Shown here piece by piece: positions 26,454-34,792 of a stretch of 64,000 nt of DNA (positions within the stretch are counted from its first letter, which is position 1; each line of letters opens with the position of its first letter). Under the pieces are notes generated by a model that worked only from the letters and a program-made list of their open reading frames with translations, did no database searches and was not told where the DNA came from. The DNA lies in contig JAKSMX010000004.1 in NCBI GenBank assembly GCA_024400305.1, forward strand, positions 62,001 through 126,000, written 5' to 3'. A program made the position numbers and the translations under genes. The DNA comes from Bacteroidales bacterium. GTDB taxonomy: Bacteria; Bacteroidota; Bacteroidia; Bacteroidales; F082.

Positions 26454-27242
26454 ATGAGCGAAGGACTATATTCAATGGAAGCCAAGGATTTCGACAAGAC
26501 CTTGGATTTGACCAAAATCAAGCCGTATGGCGACACCATGAACGACGGTAAAGTTCAATTGAGTTTCACCTTGCCGGTGCCGTGTGGTGCTGAAGCGGTT
26601 GAGGCTGCGAAACAACTCATCAAGAGCATGGGCCTCGAAAACCCGGCTGTCGTTTACTACAAGGAACTCACACCGGGCTTCACATTCTTCAACTGCTACG
26701 GGAGTTGCACACATACGGTGAATTACAGCACAATATACGTTCCGAAAGTCGAATCGAATGTGATGGACATGTACGAGACCGACAAATTCATCAAGGAGAA
26801 CATTGGCCGTAAGATCGTCGTCGTCGGAGCCAGCACGGGCACTGACGCTCACACGGTCGGCATCGACGCAGTCATGAACATGAAAGGCTACGCCGGCCAC
26901 TACGGGCTGGAGCGCTACGAGATGATTGAGGCGTACAACCTCGGCAGCCAGGTCCCGAACGAAGAGTTCATCGCCAAAGGCATCGAGCTTCACGCCGACG
27001 CACTCATCGTGTCACAGACGGTCACGCAGAAGGACGTCCACATCAAGAATCTCATCAACCTCGTTGAACTGATGGAAGCCGAAGGTCTCCGCGACAAGAT
27101 GATCCTCTGCTGCGGCGGCGCACGTATCACCCATGAGCTTGCGAAGGAACTCGGCTACGACGCCGGCTTCGGCATGAACACATACGCCAACGATGTGGCA
27201 TCATTCATCGTCGAGGAAATGGTGAAAAGAGGAGTTAAGTAA
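26454..27242 (+). CDS. kamE: lysine 5,6-aminomutase beta subunit
   Basis: A 262-residue protein, the normal KamE length. It has the adenosylcobalamin-binding Rossmann domain with DAHTVG (DxHxxG; His133, the lower axial cobalt ligand) and Lys144 in MNMKGYAGHYG, the same positions as the cobalt ligand and the PLP-binding lysine of the clostridial enzyme. The N-terminal part is the dimerisation domain. With KamD it moves the terminal amino group of beta-lysine (or D-lysine) from C6 to C5 in lysine fermentation to butyrate and acetate. The partner kamD is not next to it and not in this window. Its C/G-ending codon use resembles the atoA-etfA genes further on, and differs from the AT-rich genes on both sides. 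Confidence 0.93.
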   Translation: MSEGLYSMEAKDFDKTLDLTKIKPYGDTMNDGKVQLSFTLPVPCGAEAVEAAKQLIKSMGLENPAVVYYKELTPGFTFFNCYGSCTHTVNYSTIYVPKVESNVMDMYETDKFIKENIGRKIVVVGASTGTDAHTVGIDAVMNMKGYAGHYGLERYEMIEAYNLGSQVPNEEFIAKGIELHADALIVSQTVTQKDVHIKNLINLVELMEAEGLRDKMILCCGGARITHELAKELGYDAGFGMNTYANDVASFIVEEMVKRGVK

Positions 27243-27253
27243 ATGAGTTTTTG

Positions 27254-27327
27254 AAGTGTAGCTTTATTAGATTTTTTTGCGAAGCAGAATTTTTTTTAAT
27301 CGAAACAAAATGTAAAGTTACACTTTA
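27254..27327. repeat. inverted repeat and palindrome before the AAA ATPase remnant
   Basis: AAGTGTAGCTTTA (27254-27266) and TAAAGTTACACTT (27313-27325) are inverted copies with one G-T pair, 46 bases apart. The right copy is itself near-palindromic (TAAAGT-TAC-ACTTTA, 27313-27327). They may be an operator, a weak terminator for kamE, or the ends of a small inserted element that brought in the ATPase gene. Confidence 0.5.
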
Positions 27328-27358
27328 TAAAATGATGGGTTTATCAAATAGATAAGTA

Positions 27359-27621
27359 ATGTATAATAGGGTTTCAGGCTTCAATTTCATTGAGGAAGAT
27401 AGTGTTTTTCTCTTTGGATTACGACAAACGGGTAAAAGTACGCTTTTGCGAAGCCATTTCCATGGTGCGTTGTATGTTAATTTACTGAAATCCGATATAT
27501 ACGAGCGTTGTCATTGTGACTTGGAATTGACAAGAAACGATGTGGGCTTTGCAAATTATCTTCAGAAACCGACCTGTATACTTCCGGCAAAGCTTTTGAA
27601 TATCTTGTGTTTAAAATTTGA
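27359..27621 (+). pseudogene. decayed AAA ATPase (AAA_14/DUF4143 type)
   Basis: The frame starting at 27359 encodes the N-terminal P-loop region (FLFGLRQTGKSTLL and YVNLLKSDIYER) but then jumps directly to NDVGFANYLQ, a segment that in full-length AAA_14/DUF4143 proteins (about 380-400 residues) lies in the C-terminal half. After a frameshift, the following TSGKAFEYLVFKI (27580-27618) is read in another frame and ends at TGA 27619-27621. So a large internal deletion plus a frameshift have destroyed the gene. It lies between kamE and a T9SS gene and shows that this interval was an insertion site. Confidence 0.75.
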
Positions 27622-27627
27622 TTGGTT

Positions 27628-29160
27628 ATGAAAAAATTTATTCTTCCCTTTTTGGGAACAGTTTTGATACATCTTGGTGTTTCTGCACAAATAAGTGAGC
27701 AACAAGCGACAAATCTCGTGCTTACTTCTGTGGTTTATAATCGGGTTGACAGTGTCAACGTGTTTGTGAACCAAACCTTGCAGTCATCCGAGTATTTTTC
27801 AATTAGTCCGTATGATTCAATTGCAGCGCCATACAACAACTATTGGCTGTATTTCATTGACGATATGCCTCAATTTGGCTGGGAACATAATTGTAGATAT
27901 GTTTTCGTTAATCAGGATGATGGTAGCTACAATGTGGTGCAAAGTCAGAGACCTCCTGTTTTGTTGAACAAGGATTTTGATTGCGTTCAAAGGAAGTGTG
28001 ACCCAATTTTTCCTGCGCCCGTTTCACAGAATGGTATGGATGAGTTTAATCCAAAATCAAAAAAAGAACATATTCTATTAACTGAAAGATTACTCTCAAA
28101 TCTTCCACAAAATGTTAAGTCCAAAGACAATGATGAGATTGTTCCTGTAAGCAATCTTGAAGCATTCGAAAGCGAAGTAAGCGGCATTGTGTTACTTTGG
28201 GACGCGCCGGAAAATAGTTCGTTGAATGAGCATAGACAACTGTCATGGAATGTTAATATGGATAATTGGGTGGGTCCTGCAGGTTGGTCTGGGGAGAATG
28301 TTAAAAGGGTTGGAATTAGATTCGATACACTTGACTTGAAAGATGTTAAAGGGTGGAAGATAAAACAAATCAAGTTTATTCCTTTTGCTTCGGAGAATCA
28401 ACAGTCTGTGGCTGTGTGGTACAGGAAAGAAGAAAAGATGGAATTGGTTTATGAGCAATTCCCTTCGGAATGCGTTTATGGGGAATGGAATACAGTCAAT
28501 TTAGATGAAGATGTTTCTATAGCAGATGGGGTTGAAGTTGTCATAGTACAGTCATCCTACGGAGCGGCAGAAGAAGATTTTGCGCTTGAATATATTAAAC
28601 CTCCACATGATAAGAACATGTATACGGGCGGTACGAATGGTGCGGGATGGCAGTTTAGTAATATGAATGCATTTGGTTATTCTCTTGCGGCAAACATTGA
28701 AAATTCAGAATGCGGGATGCGCCTGCTCGGCAACAAAGAAGGACAATTGTTGTCAGGCTACAATGTCTATCGCGACGGAGAAAAGATAGCGAGCATCCCT
28801 TACACATTCCAAACCTATTTCATCGACAAGGATGGGAACGCTACGAATGATTGCAATTATTGCGTCTCTGCCTTATACGGAGAAGAAGAGTCAGAGATGG
28901 TCTGCACATCAATAACGGGCATCAATGAGGGAACATTTGTGAATAGTGTGGCAATACATCCCAACCCGACGACAGGTCTGGCTGAGGTTGACAGAGAGTG
29001 TGTCAGTGTGATGCAGGTGTACAACTTTTTTGGTCAACAAATGACAACTGTCTATAATACCAACAAAATTGACTTGTCAACATTCAATGCAGGCGTGTAT
29101 ATGCTCAAAATCCAAATGAAAGATGGAACGACAGGCACTGTGCGCGTCCTGCGATTGTAA
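27628..29160 (+). CDS. secreted protein with T9SS type A sorting domain
   Basis: A 510-residue protein from ATG 27628 (a TTG two codons earlier is rejected). Signal peptide MKKFILPFLGTVLIHLGVSAQ. The middle has a beta-rich region with WYRKEEKMELVYEQF and a fibronectin-like segment (SGYNVYRDGEKIASIPYTFQTYFID). The last ~75 residues are a type A sorting domain: VAIHPNPTTGLAEV, VYNFFGQQM, IDLSTFNAGVYMLKIQ and a basic end. It is exported by the type IX system. No catalytic motif was recognised. It is AT-rich compared with kamE and atoA, and separates them; atoA follows after 50 bases without a clear promoter, so it may be read from this gene's transcript. Confidence 0.85.
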   Translation: MKKFILPFLGTVLIHLGVSAQISEQQATNLVLTSVVYNRVDSVNVFVNQTLQSSEYFSISPYDSIAAPYNNYWLYFIDDMPQFGWEHNCRYVFVNQDDGSYNVVQSQRPPVLLNKDFDCVQRKCDPIFPAPVSQNGMDEFNPKSKKEHILLTERLLSNLPQNVKSKDNDEIVPVSNLEAFESEVSGIVLLWDAPENSSLNEHRQLSWNVNMDNWVGPAGWSGENVKRVGIRFDTLDLKDVKGWKIKQIKFIPFASENQQSVAVWYRKEEKMELVYEQFPSECVYGEWNTVNLDEDVSIADGVEVVIVQSSYGAAEEDFALEYIKPPHDKNMYTGGTNGAGWQFSNMNAFGYSLAANIENSECGMRLLGNKEGQLLSGYNVYRDGEKIASIPYTFQTYFIDKDGNATNDCNYCVSALYGEEESEMVCTSITGINEGTFVNSVAIHPNPTTGLAEVDRECVSVMQVYNFFGQQMTTVYNTNKIDLSTFNAGVYMLKIQMKDGTTGTVRVLRL

Positions 29161-29210
29161 TTTATTTAAAACAAATAAGTAATTCGTTGTTAATTAAAAT
29201 ATTTAATATC

Positions 29211-29870
29211 ATGGACAAAAACGAAATTAGAGAAGTCATCGCGAGAAGGGCAGCCAAAGAGTTGCACGATGGCGATGTTGTGAACCTCGGTATTGGCATC
29301 CCGACAATGATTCCAAACTACCTTCCAGAAGGCGTGTCAGTCACACTCCAGACAGAGAACGGAGCCATGGGCATCGGCCCGACACCGGCTGAAGGTGAAG
29401 AAGACAAGAACGTTATCAACGCAGGTGGTGGTTTCATCACCCTGAATCCCGGCGCATGTTCATTCGATTCAGCGACATCATTCGCGATCATCCGCGGCGG
29501 CCACGTCAACGTGTCGTTCCTCGGCGCTTTGCAGGTCGATGAGAAAGGCAACCTCGCCAACTGGATCATCCCTGGAAAGATGGCTCCGGGCATGGGCGGC
29601 GCAATGGACCTCGTGGTCGGCGCAAAACGCGTTATCCTCACCATGGAACACACACAGAAAGGTGCTCCTAAAATCCTGAAGAACTGCACATTGCCACTCA
29701 CGGCGGCAGGTCAGGTCAATATGATCATCACTGAAATGGGTGTCATGGAAATCACCCCTGAAGGCATCGTCCTCACAGAGAAACACCCAGAGTTCACGGT
29801 TGAAGACATTCAGGCTGCTACAGAGGCCAAACTCATCATCAGCCCGAACCTCAAGTCAATGTTAGATTAA
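29211..29870 (+). CDS. atoA: acyl-CoA:acetoacetate CoA-transferase subunit B
   Basis: A 219-residue CoA-transferase beta subunit starting MDKNEIREVIARRAAKEL. The catalytic Glu49 is in LQTENGAMGIGP; GGGFITLNPGACSFDSATSF, GGHVNVSFLGALQVD and PGKMAPGMGGAMDLVVGAKRV are all family signatures. In lysine fermentation it exchanges CoA between butyryl-CoA and acetoacetate (or acetate). The alpha subunit gene (atoD), normally the immediate neighbour, is missing from this window. Crotonase, hydroxybutyryl-CoA dehydrogenase, butyryl-CoA dehydrogenase and Etf genes follow. Confidence 0.9.
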   Translation: MDKNEIREVIARRAAKELHDGDVVNLGIGIPTMIPNYLPEGVSVTLQTENGAMGIGPTPAEGEEDKNVINAGGGFITLNPGACSFDSATSFAIIRGGHVNVSFLGALQVDEKGNLANWIIPGKMAPGMGGAMDLVVGAKRVILTMEHTQKGAPKILKNCTLPLTAAGQVNMIITEMGVMEITPEGIVLTEKHPEFTVEDIQAATEAKLIISPNLKSMLD

Positions 29871-29921
29871 GTGTTAAGAGTGGAGTGTTGAGAGTGGAGT
29901 TGTATCGACTCTCAACACTCC
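29871..29921. repeat. intergenic repeat with perfect 14-bp hairpin
   Basis: Direct copies of AGTG(G)AGTGTTGAGAG-type units are followed by a perfect stem: GGAGTGTTGAGAGT (29882-29895) and ACTCTCAACACTCC (29908-29921), 12-base loop. No T-run follows, so it is not a simple terminator. Related copies occur at 30731 and 39641. Confidence 0.75.
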
Positions 29922-29941
29922 AAACTTCAAACTGAAAAGCA

Positions 29942-30724
29942 ATGGAATATCAATATTTAAAAAGCGAGATAAAGGAAAACGGCATCCAGATCATGACCGT
30001 CTCCGCACCGAAGTCGCTGAACGCGCTGTGTTCGGCGATTCTGTCAGAGATTGACCGTTTTGTGGATGAGATCGACCTCGCTGTGACAAAAGTCCTCATC
30101 GTGACGGGTGACGGGGAGAAGGCTTTCGTTGCCGGTGCCGACATCGCTGAAATGAAAGACCTCGACGACGCGCAGGCACTCGAATTCGCACGTCTCGGAG
30201 CGAAGGCATTCAAGAAACTTGAAGACATCAACATTCCGGTCATCGCTGCTGTCAACGGGTTCGCGCTCGGCGGCGGCTGCGAGCTTGCGATGGCCTGCGA
30301 CATCCGCATTGCCTCCAACAAGGCAAAATTCGGACAGCCGGAAGTCGGCCTCGGCATCATACCTGGTTTCTCAGGGACATACAGACTGCCTAAACTGGTC
30401 GGTCCTGCAATCGCCAAGGAACTAATCTTCACCGGCAAGATGATCGATGCGCAGGAAGCGTACAGAATCGGCCTCGTGAACGCCGTCTGCGAGCCTGAAG
30501 AACTTATGCCTCAGGCCATCGCGATGGCGGAAAAGATGCTGAAGAACGCACCTCTCGCAATCCGTGCCGCAAAACGCTGCATCAACGACAATTACGACAT
30601 GACAGCGAATGAGGCCATCGCATACGAGAACGTGTATTTCTCACGCTGCTTCGCGACGGAAGACCAGAAAGAAGGAATGGGCTGCTTCCTGACAAAGAAC
30701 AGACCGCATTTCCAAGGCAAATAG
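29942..30724 (+). CDS. crt: enoyl-CoA hydratase / crotonase
   Basis: A 260-residue crotonase-fold enzyme. Oxyanion-hole segments KAFVAGADIAEM and FALGGGCE, with the two catalytic glutamates at Glu114 (GGCELAMACD) and Glu134 (GQPEVGLGIIPG). It hydrates crotonyl-CoA to 3-hydroxybutyryl-CoA reversibly; given the neighbours (hbd, bcd, etfBA) its role is 3-hydroxybutyryl-CoA dehydration on the way to butyryl-CoA. The C-terminal ending CFLTKNRPHFQGK is the usual form. Confidence 0.93.
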   Translation: MEYQYLKSEIKENGIQIMTVSAPKSLNALCSAILSEIDRFVDEIDLAVTKVLIVTGDGEKAFVAGADIAEMKDLDDAQALEFARLGAKAFKKLEDINIPVIAAVNGFALGGGCELAMACDIRIASNKAKFGQPEVGLGIIPGFSGTYRLPKLVGPAIAKELIFTGKMIDAQEAYRIGLVNAVCEPEELMPQAIAMAEKMLKNAPLAIRAAKRCINDNYDMTANEAIAYENVYFSRCFATEDQKEGMGCFLTKNRPHFQGK

Positions 30725-30730
30725 TTATAA

Positions 30731-30762
30731 AGTGTTGAGAGTGAAGTGTTAAGAGTTGAGCT
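30731..30762. repeat. second copy of the AGTGTTGAGAGTG intergenic repeat
   Basis: AGTGTTGAGAGTGAAGTGTTAAGAG-type sequence between crt and hbd, clearly related to the repeat at 29871 and like it placed within the fermentation operon between two genes. Confidence 0.7.
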
Positions 30763-30822
30763 ATAATATTTCGCAATCACACACGGAAAATTGAAATGTT
30801 AAATTTATTAAATAATTTGAAA

Positions 30823-31659
30823 ATGAAAGTATTTGTAATCGGAACAGGAACAATGGCAAAAGGCATCGTCAAGGCTTTCGCAGCAAAGATGCCGGTAGTC
30901 ATGAAGAGCCGCACACAGGCCAGCCTCGACAAGGCTATGGCTTCAATTTCAAAGGGTTACGCAAAACTCGTTGAAAAAGGTAAAATCGCACAGGAGGCAA
31001 TGGATGCAATCATGGCAAACATCGCAACAACAACTGACTATGCGACATTCGCCGATGCCGACCTCGTGATCGAAGCAGCGTCAGAAGACATGCAGTTGAA
31101 GAAAGACGTCTTCACGGAGCTTGACAAGATCTGCAAGCCGGAGACAATCTTTGCGACAAACTCATCATCATTGTCAATCACCGAGATAGCTGCTTGCACA
31201 AGCCGCCCGTCGCAGTTCATAGGAATGCACTTCTTCAACCCGGCTGACCGCATGGCGTTGGTGGAAGTCATCAAGGGACAGCTTACATCAGCGGAGGTGT
31301 GCAAGACCATCGTCGAACTCGCCACATCAGTCGGCAAGACACCTGTCGAGGTCAACGAAGCCCCTGGTTTCGTCGTCAACCGCATCCTCATCCCGATGAT
31401 CAACGAGGCTGTCGGCATTCTGGCTGACGGAATCGCAAGCGCGGAAGACATCGACAAGTGCATGATGCTCGGCGCAAACCACCCGATGGGACCTCTCGCA
31501 TTGGCCGACCTCATCGGTAACGATGTCAACCTCGCAATCATGGAGGTTCTCTATAACGAATTTGGCGATCCGAAGTACCGCCCGCATCCGCTTCTCAGAA
31601 AGATGGTGCGCGCAGGCTTGCTCGGACGCAAATCAGGTGAAGGATTCTATAAATATTAA
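30823..31659 (+). CDS. hbd: 3-hydroxybutyryl-CoA dehydrogenase
   Basis: A 278-residue enzyme from ATG 30823 (MKVFVIGTGTMAKG); the ATG at 30796 would add nine residues before the first strand and is less likely. N-terminal Rossmann domain with GxGxMxxG, catalytic His in GMHFFNPADRM, C-terminal helical domain with PGFVVNRILIPMINEA. It interconverts acetoacetyl-CoA and 3-hydroxybutyryl-CoA. Unusually, the second strand ends in VVMKSRT where typical members have an acidic residue (as in VVLRD), a change expected to favour NADPH over NADH. It lies 12 bases before the butyryl-CoA dehydrogenase gene. Confidence 0.93.
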   Translation: MKVFVIGTGTMAKGIVKAFAAKMPVVMKSRTQASLDKAMASISKGYAKLVEKGKIAQEAMDAIMANIATTTDYATFADADLVIEAASEDMQLKKDVFTELDKICKPETIFATNSSSLSITEIAACTSRPSQFIGMHFFNPADRMALVEVIKGQLTSAEVCKTIVELATSVGKTPVEVNEAPGFVVNRILIPMINEAVGILADGIASAEDIDKCMMLGANHPMGPLALADLIGNDVNLAIMEVLYNEFGDPKYRPHPLLRKMVRAGLLGRKSGEGFYKY

Positions 31660-31671
31660 TAAGGTATAAAA

Positions 31672-32811
31672 ATGGATTTTAGCTATTCAAAGACAGAAGA
31701 ATTGTTCCTGCAGATGATCAGGTCATTCGCAGAGAACGAAGTCAAGCCTTTGGCGGCAGAAGTTGACGAGCAGGAACGTTTCCCGATGGAAACCGTCAAG
31801 AAGATGGCCAAATTAGGTTTGATGGGTATTCCGGTGCCGACACAGTACGGCGGCGCGGGCGGAACAGTGCAGATGTACATCATGGCTGTTGAAGAACTCT
31901 CAAGAGTCTGCGCCACGACAGGCGTCATCGTTTCAGCTCACACGTCACTCTGCGTGTCACCGATCCTCGAAAACGGAACGGAAGAACAGAAGATGAAATA
32001 TCTGCCGAAGCTTGCTTCAGGCGAATGGATCGGCGCATTCGGTCTTACAGAACCTAATGCCGGTACAGACGCAGCGATGCAGCAGACAACAGCAGTCGAT
32101 GCAGGTGACAAATGGATCCTCAACGGCAGCAAGATCTTCATCACCAATGCGGCATACGCCGACGTGTTCATCGTCATGGCAATGACCGACAAGTCGAAAG
32201 GCACCAAGGGCATCTCAGCATTCATCGTCGAGAAAGGCTTCAAAGGCTTCAGCATCGGCAAGAAAGAGTTGAAGATGGGTATCCGCGGCTCTGCGACATG
32301 CGAACTCATTTTCGAAAACTGCGAAGTGCCAAAGGAAAATCTCCTCGGACCTCTCGGAAAGGGCTTCAACATCGCAATGAAGACTCTCGACGGCGGCCGT
32401 ATCGGTATCGCTTCACAGGCTCTCGGCATCGCACAAGGTGCTATGGATGAGACAGTTAAATACACTAAAGAACGCAAGCAGTTCGGCAAGGCAATCGCAC
32501 AGTTCCAGAACACACAGTTCCAGATGGCTGACCTCAAGACCAAGGTCGAGGCGGCTCGTCTGCTTGTCAGAAGCGCGGCATGGAAGAAGGACAAAGGCCT
32601 CCCGTATTCAGCGGACGCTGCAATGGCGAAACTGTTTGCAGCCGAGACAGCGATGGAAGTGACCACAAAGGCGGTGCAGTTCCACGGCGGTTACGGCTAC
32701 ACACGTGAATATCCGGTCGAACGCATGATGCGCGACGCAAAGATCACCGAAATCTACGAAGGCACATCAGAAGTACAGAGAATGGTTATCGCAGGTCAAT
32801 TATTTAAATAG
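31672..32811 (+). CDS. bcd: butyryl-CoA dehydrogenase (short-chain acyl-CoA dehydrogenase)
   Basis: A 379-residue flavoenzyme. FAD/substrate motifs FGLTEPNAGTDAAMQQTTA and KIFITNAAYADVFIV, and the catalytic base Glu363 in ITEIYEGTSEVQR. It reduces crotonyl-CoA to butyryl-CoA. The adjacent etfB and etfA genes, 11 bases downstream, indicate that it works with an electron-transferring flavoprotein, probably as the Bcd-Etf complex that couples crotonyl-CoA and ferredoxin reduction to NADH oxidation in anaerobes. Bifurcation is inferred from gene order and Etf motifs. Confidence 0.93.
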   Translation: MDFSYSKTEELFLQMIRSFAENEVKPLAAEVDEQERFPMETVKKMAKLGLMGIPVPTQYGGAGGTVQMYIMAVEELSRVCATTGVIVSAHTSLCVSPILENGTEEQKMKYLPKLASGEWIGAFGLTEPNAGTDAAMQQTTAVDAGDKWILNGSKIFITNAAYADVFIVMAMTDKSKGTKGISAFIVEKGFKGFSIGKKELKMGIRGSATCELIFENCEVPKENLLGPLGKGFNIAMKTLDGGRIGIASQALGIAQGAMDETVKYTKERKQFGKAIAQFQNTQFQMADLKTKVEAARLLVRSAAWKKDKGLPYSADAAMAKLFAAETAMEVTTKAVQFHGGYGYTREYPVERMMRDAKITEIYEGTSEVQRMVIAGQLFK

Positions 32812-32822
32812 GAGGGAAGATC

Positions 32823-33605
32823 ATGAATATTATAGTTTGTATTAAGCAAGTACCTGATACTACAGAAATCAAAATTGATCCGGTAAAGAACACTCTTATC
32901 CGTGACGGCGTTCCGAGCATCATGAACCCGGACGACAAGGGCGGCCTCGAACTCGCTCTCCGCATGAAAGACATGTACGGCGCAAATGTCACAGTCATCA
33001 CAATGGGACCTCCGCAGGCCGACCTCATCTTGAGAGAAGCTTACGCAATGGGCGTTGACAGAGCTATCTTGTTGAGCGACAGAAAATTCGCCGGCGCAGA
33101 TACACTCGCAACGTCATACGCATTGGCGGGTGCCATCAAGACTTTGGACTATGACCTCATCATCGCCGGCCGTCAGGCTATCGACGGTGACACGGCACAG
33201 GTCGGCCCTGAGATGGCTGAACATCTCGGCCTCCCGCAGGTTTCATACGTCATTGACGCAGTCCGTCAGGAAAACGGCAACCTCATCGTGAAGAAGGAGA
33301 ACGAAGACAGCGTCCAGACCCTCGAAGTCGAAGGAAAATGCGTCCTCACAGTGCTCGCTTCAGCATTCTCGGCACGTTACATGACAGTCAACGGCATCGT
33401 CGAGGCTTACAACAAGGAAGTTGAGGTCTGGGGTGCCGACAAACTTGATGTCGATGAGACAAAACTCGGTCTGAAAGGCTCACCGACAAAGGTGTTCCAG
33501 TCATTCCCGAAAGCTCTCAAGACTCCTGGCGAGATTCACGAAGTCAGCGAGGAAGAAGCAGTCGAAATCATTGTTAATAAACTGAAAGAGAAACATATAA
33601 TCTAA
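32823..33605 (+). CDS. etfB: electron transfer flavoprotein beta subunit
   Basis: A 260-residue protein beginning MNIIVCIKQVPDTTEIKIDP. AGRQAIDGDTAQVGPEMAEHLGLPQVSYV is the motif found in EtfB proteins of anaerobic butyryl-CoA dehydrogenase complexes, in which this subunit binds a second FAD rather than AMP. It pairs with EtfA encoded 8 bases downstream to pass electrons between NADH, Bcd and ferredoxin. Codons are strongly biased to C-ending forms, as expected for an abundant enzyme. Confidence 0.93.
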   Translation: MNIIVCIKQVPDTTEIKIDPVKNTLIRDGVPSIMNPDDKGGLELALRMKDMYGANVTVITMGPPQADLILREAYAMGVDRAILLSDRKFAGADTLATSYALAGAIKTLDYDLIIAGRQAIDGDTAQVGPEMAEHLGLPQVSYVIDAVRQENGNLIVKKENEDSVQTLEVEGKCVLTVLASAFSARYMTVNGIVEAYNKEVEVWGADKLDVDETKLGLKGSPTKVFQSFPKALKTPGEIHEVSEEEAVEIIVNKLKEKHII

Positions 33606-33613
33606 AAGTAGCC

Positions 33614-34633
33614 ATGGATATCAAAGATTACAAAAACGTTTATGTGTTCGCAGAACAGCGCAACGGAATGATTCAGTCCGTAGCTTACGAACTTTTAGGT
33701 AAGGCACGCGACCTCGCCGACGCCCTCGGTGAGAAAGTCGTGGCAATGTTGGTCGGTTACAACGTGAAAGCACAGGCTCAGAGTCTCATCGAGATGGGTG
33801 CTGATGAAGTCCTCGTCGCCGACTGCCCAGAATTGAAAGATTATTTGACAGAACAATACTCACAGGTTGTGTATCAGATGATTACAGAACGCAAGCCGGG
33901 TATCGTTCTTTACGGCGCAACGACAATCGGCCGTGACCTCGCCCCACGTCTTGCTTCAAGACTTAAGACCGGTCTGACAGCCGACTGCACAAAGCTTGAA
34001 ATCGCAACGGTTGAAGAGACAGGCGAGAAGCAGTTCCGCTCGACACGTCCTGCTTTCGGCGGCAACCTCATGGCTACAATTCTTTGCCCTAACACACGTC
34101 CGCAGATGTCAACAGTGCGTCCTGGTGTGATGCAGAAACGCGTCCGCGAAGCTGGCAGAACAGGTGTTGTCACAATGTTCACACCACAGTTTGACACAAC
34201 GAAATTCAAAGTGAAAGTCATCGAGACCGTTATGAACTGCAAGTGCAATGACGACATCGCCGATGCCAAAATCCTCGTTTCCGGCGGCCGTGGCGTTCAC
34301 GACAGAGAAGGCTTCGACAAGCTTCAGGCTCTGGCGGATGTCCTCGGCGGCATGGTGGCTTCGTCACGTGCCATGGTTGACGCCGGCATCATGGACCACT
34401 GCTACCAGGTCGGCCAGACAGGTAAGACAGTCCGTCCGAACCTTTACATGGCATGTGGTATCTCCGGCGCAATCCAGCACCTCGCTGGCATGGAGGAGTC
34501 AGACTTCATCATCGCCATCAACAAGGACAAATACGCTCCAATCTTCAGCGCTGCTGACCTCGGCATCGTCGGCGACCTCCACAAGATTGTCCCGATGCTC
34601 ACGGAACGCCTCAAGAAGGAAGTTGAGAAGTAA
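33614..34633 (+). CDS. etfA: electron transfer flavoprotein alpha subunit
   Basis: A 339-residue protein. The N-terminal domain starts [27 protein letters not shown]. The C-terminal FAD domain has [50 protein letters not shown] and the final [24 protein letters not shown]. It binds FAD at the interface with EtfB and Bcd. It is the last gene of the fermentation run, closed by a strong terminator 12 bases after its stop. Confidence 0.95.
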   Translation: MDIKDYKNVYVFAEQRNGMIQSVAYELLGKARDLADALGEKVVAMLVGYNVKAQAQSLIEMGADEVLVADCPELKDYLTEQYSQVVYQMITERKPGIVLYGATTIGRDLAPRLASRLKTGLTADCTKLEIATVEETGEKQFRSTRPAFGGNLMATILCPNTRPQMSTVRPGVMQKRVREAGRTGVVTMFTPQFDTTKFKVKVIETVMNCKCNDDIADAKILVSGGRGVHDREGFDKLQALADVLGGMVASSRAMVDAGIMDHCYQVGQTGKTVRPNLYMACGISGAIQHLAGMEESDFIIAINKDKYAPIFSAADLGIVGDLHKIVPMLTERLKKEVEK

Positions 34634-34644
34634 TATTCACCACG

Positions 34645-34686
34645 AATCACACGAATGATGTTATTTTGTTCGTGTGATTTTTTTAT
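34645..34686 (+). terminator. terminator after etfA
   Basis: AATCACACGAA (34645-34655) pairs perfectly with TTCGTGTGATT (34669-34679), followed by an eight-base T-run. A weaker stem (GCTGA 34726-34730 / TCAGC 34746-34750) lies before the convergent receptor gene and may end its transcript. Confidence 0.9.
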
Positions 34687-34792
34687 TTATGTCCGATAAA
34701 AATTTTTTAAGGGCGAAAAATAAGGGCTGATTTCTGTTTTGGAGGTCAGCTTATTTTGTTTCCGTTTTTTATCTGACAGCAATAACAGTCGA

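Noticed and set aside
27359-27631. A 90-residue intact small ATPase
   Set aside because: Only the P-loop region is followed by a misplaced C-terminal segment and the true continuation is in another frame; this is a remnant.
31938-32666. 242-codon minus-strand frame opposite bcd
   Set aside because: A by-product of the strong C-ending codon bias in the fermentation genes; similar long shadows occur opposite crt, hbd and etfA.
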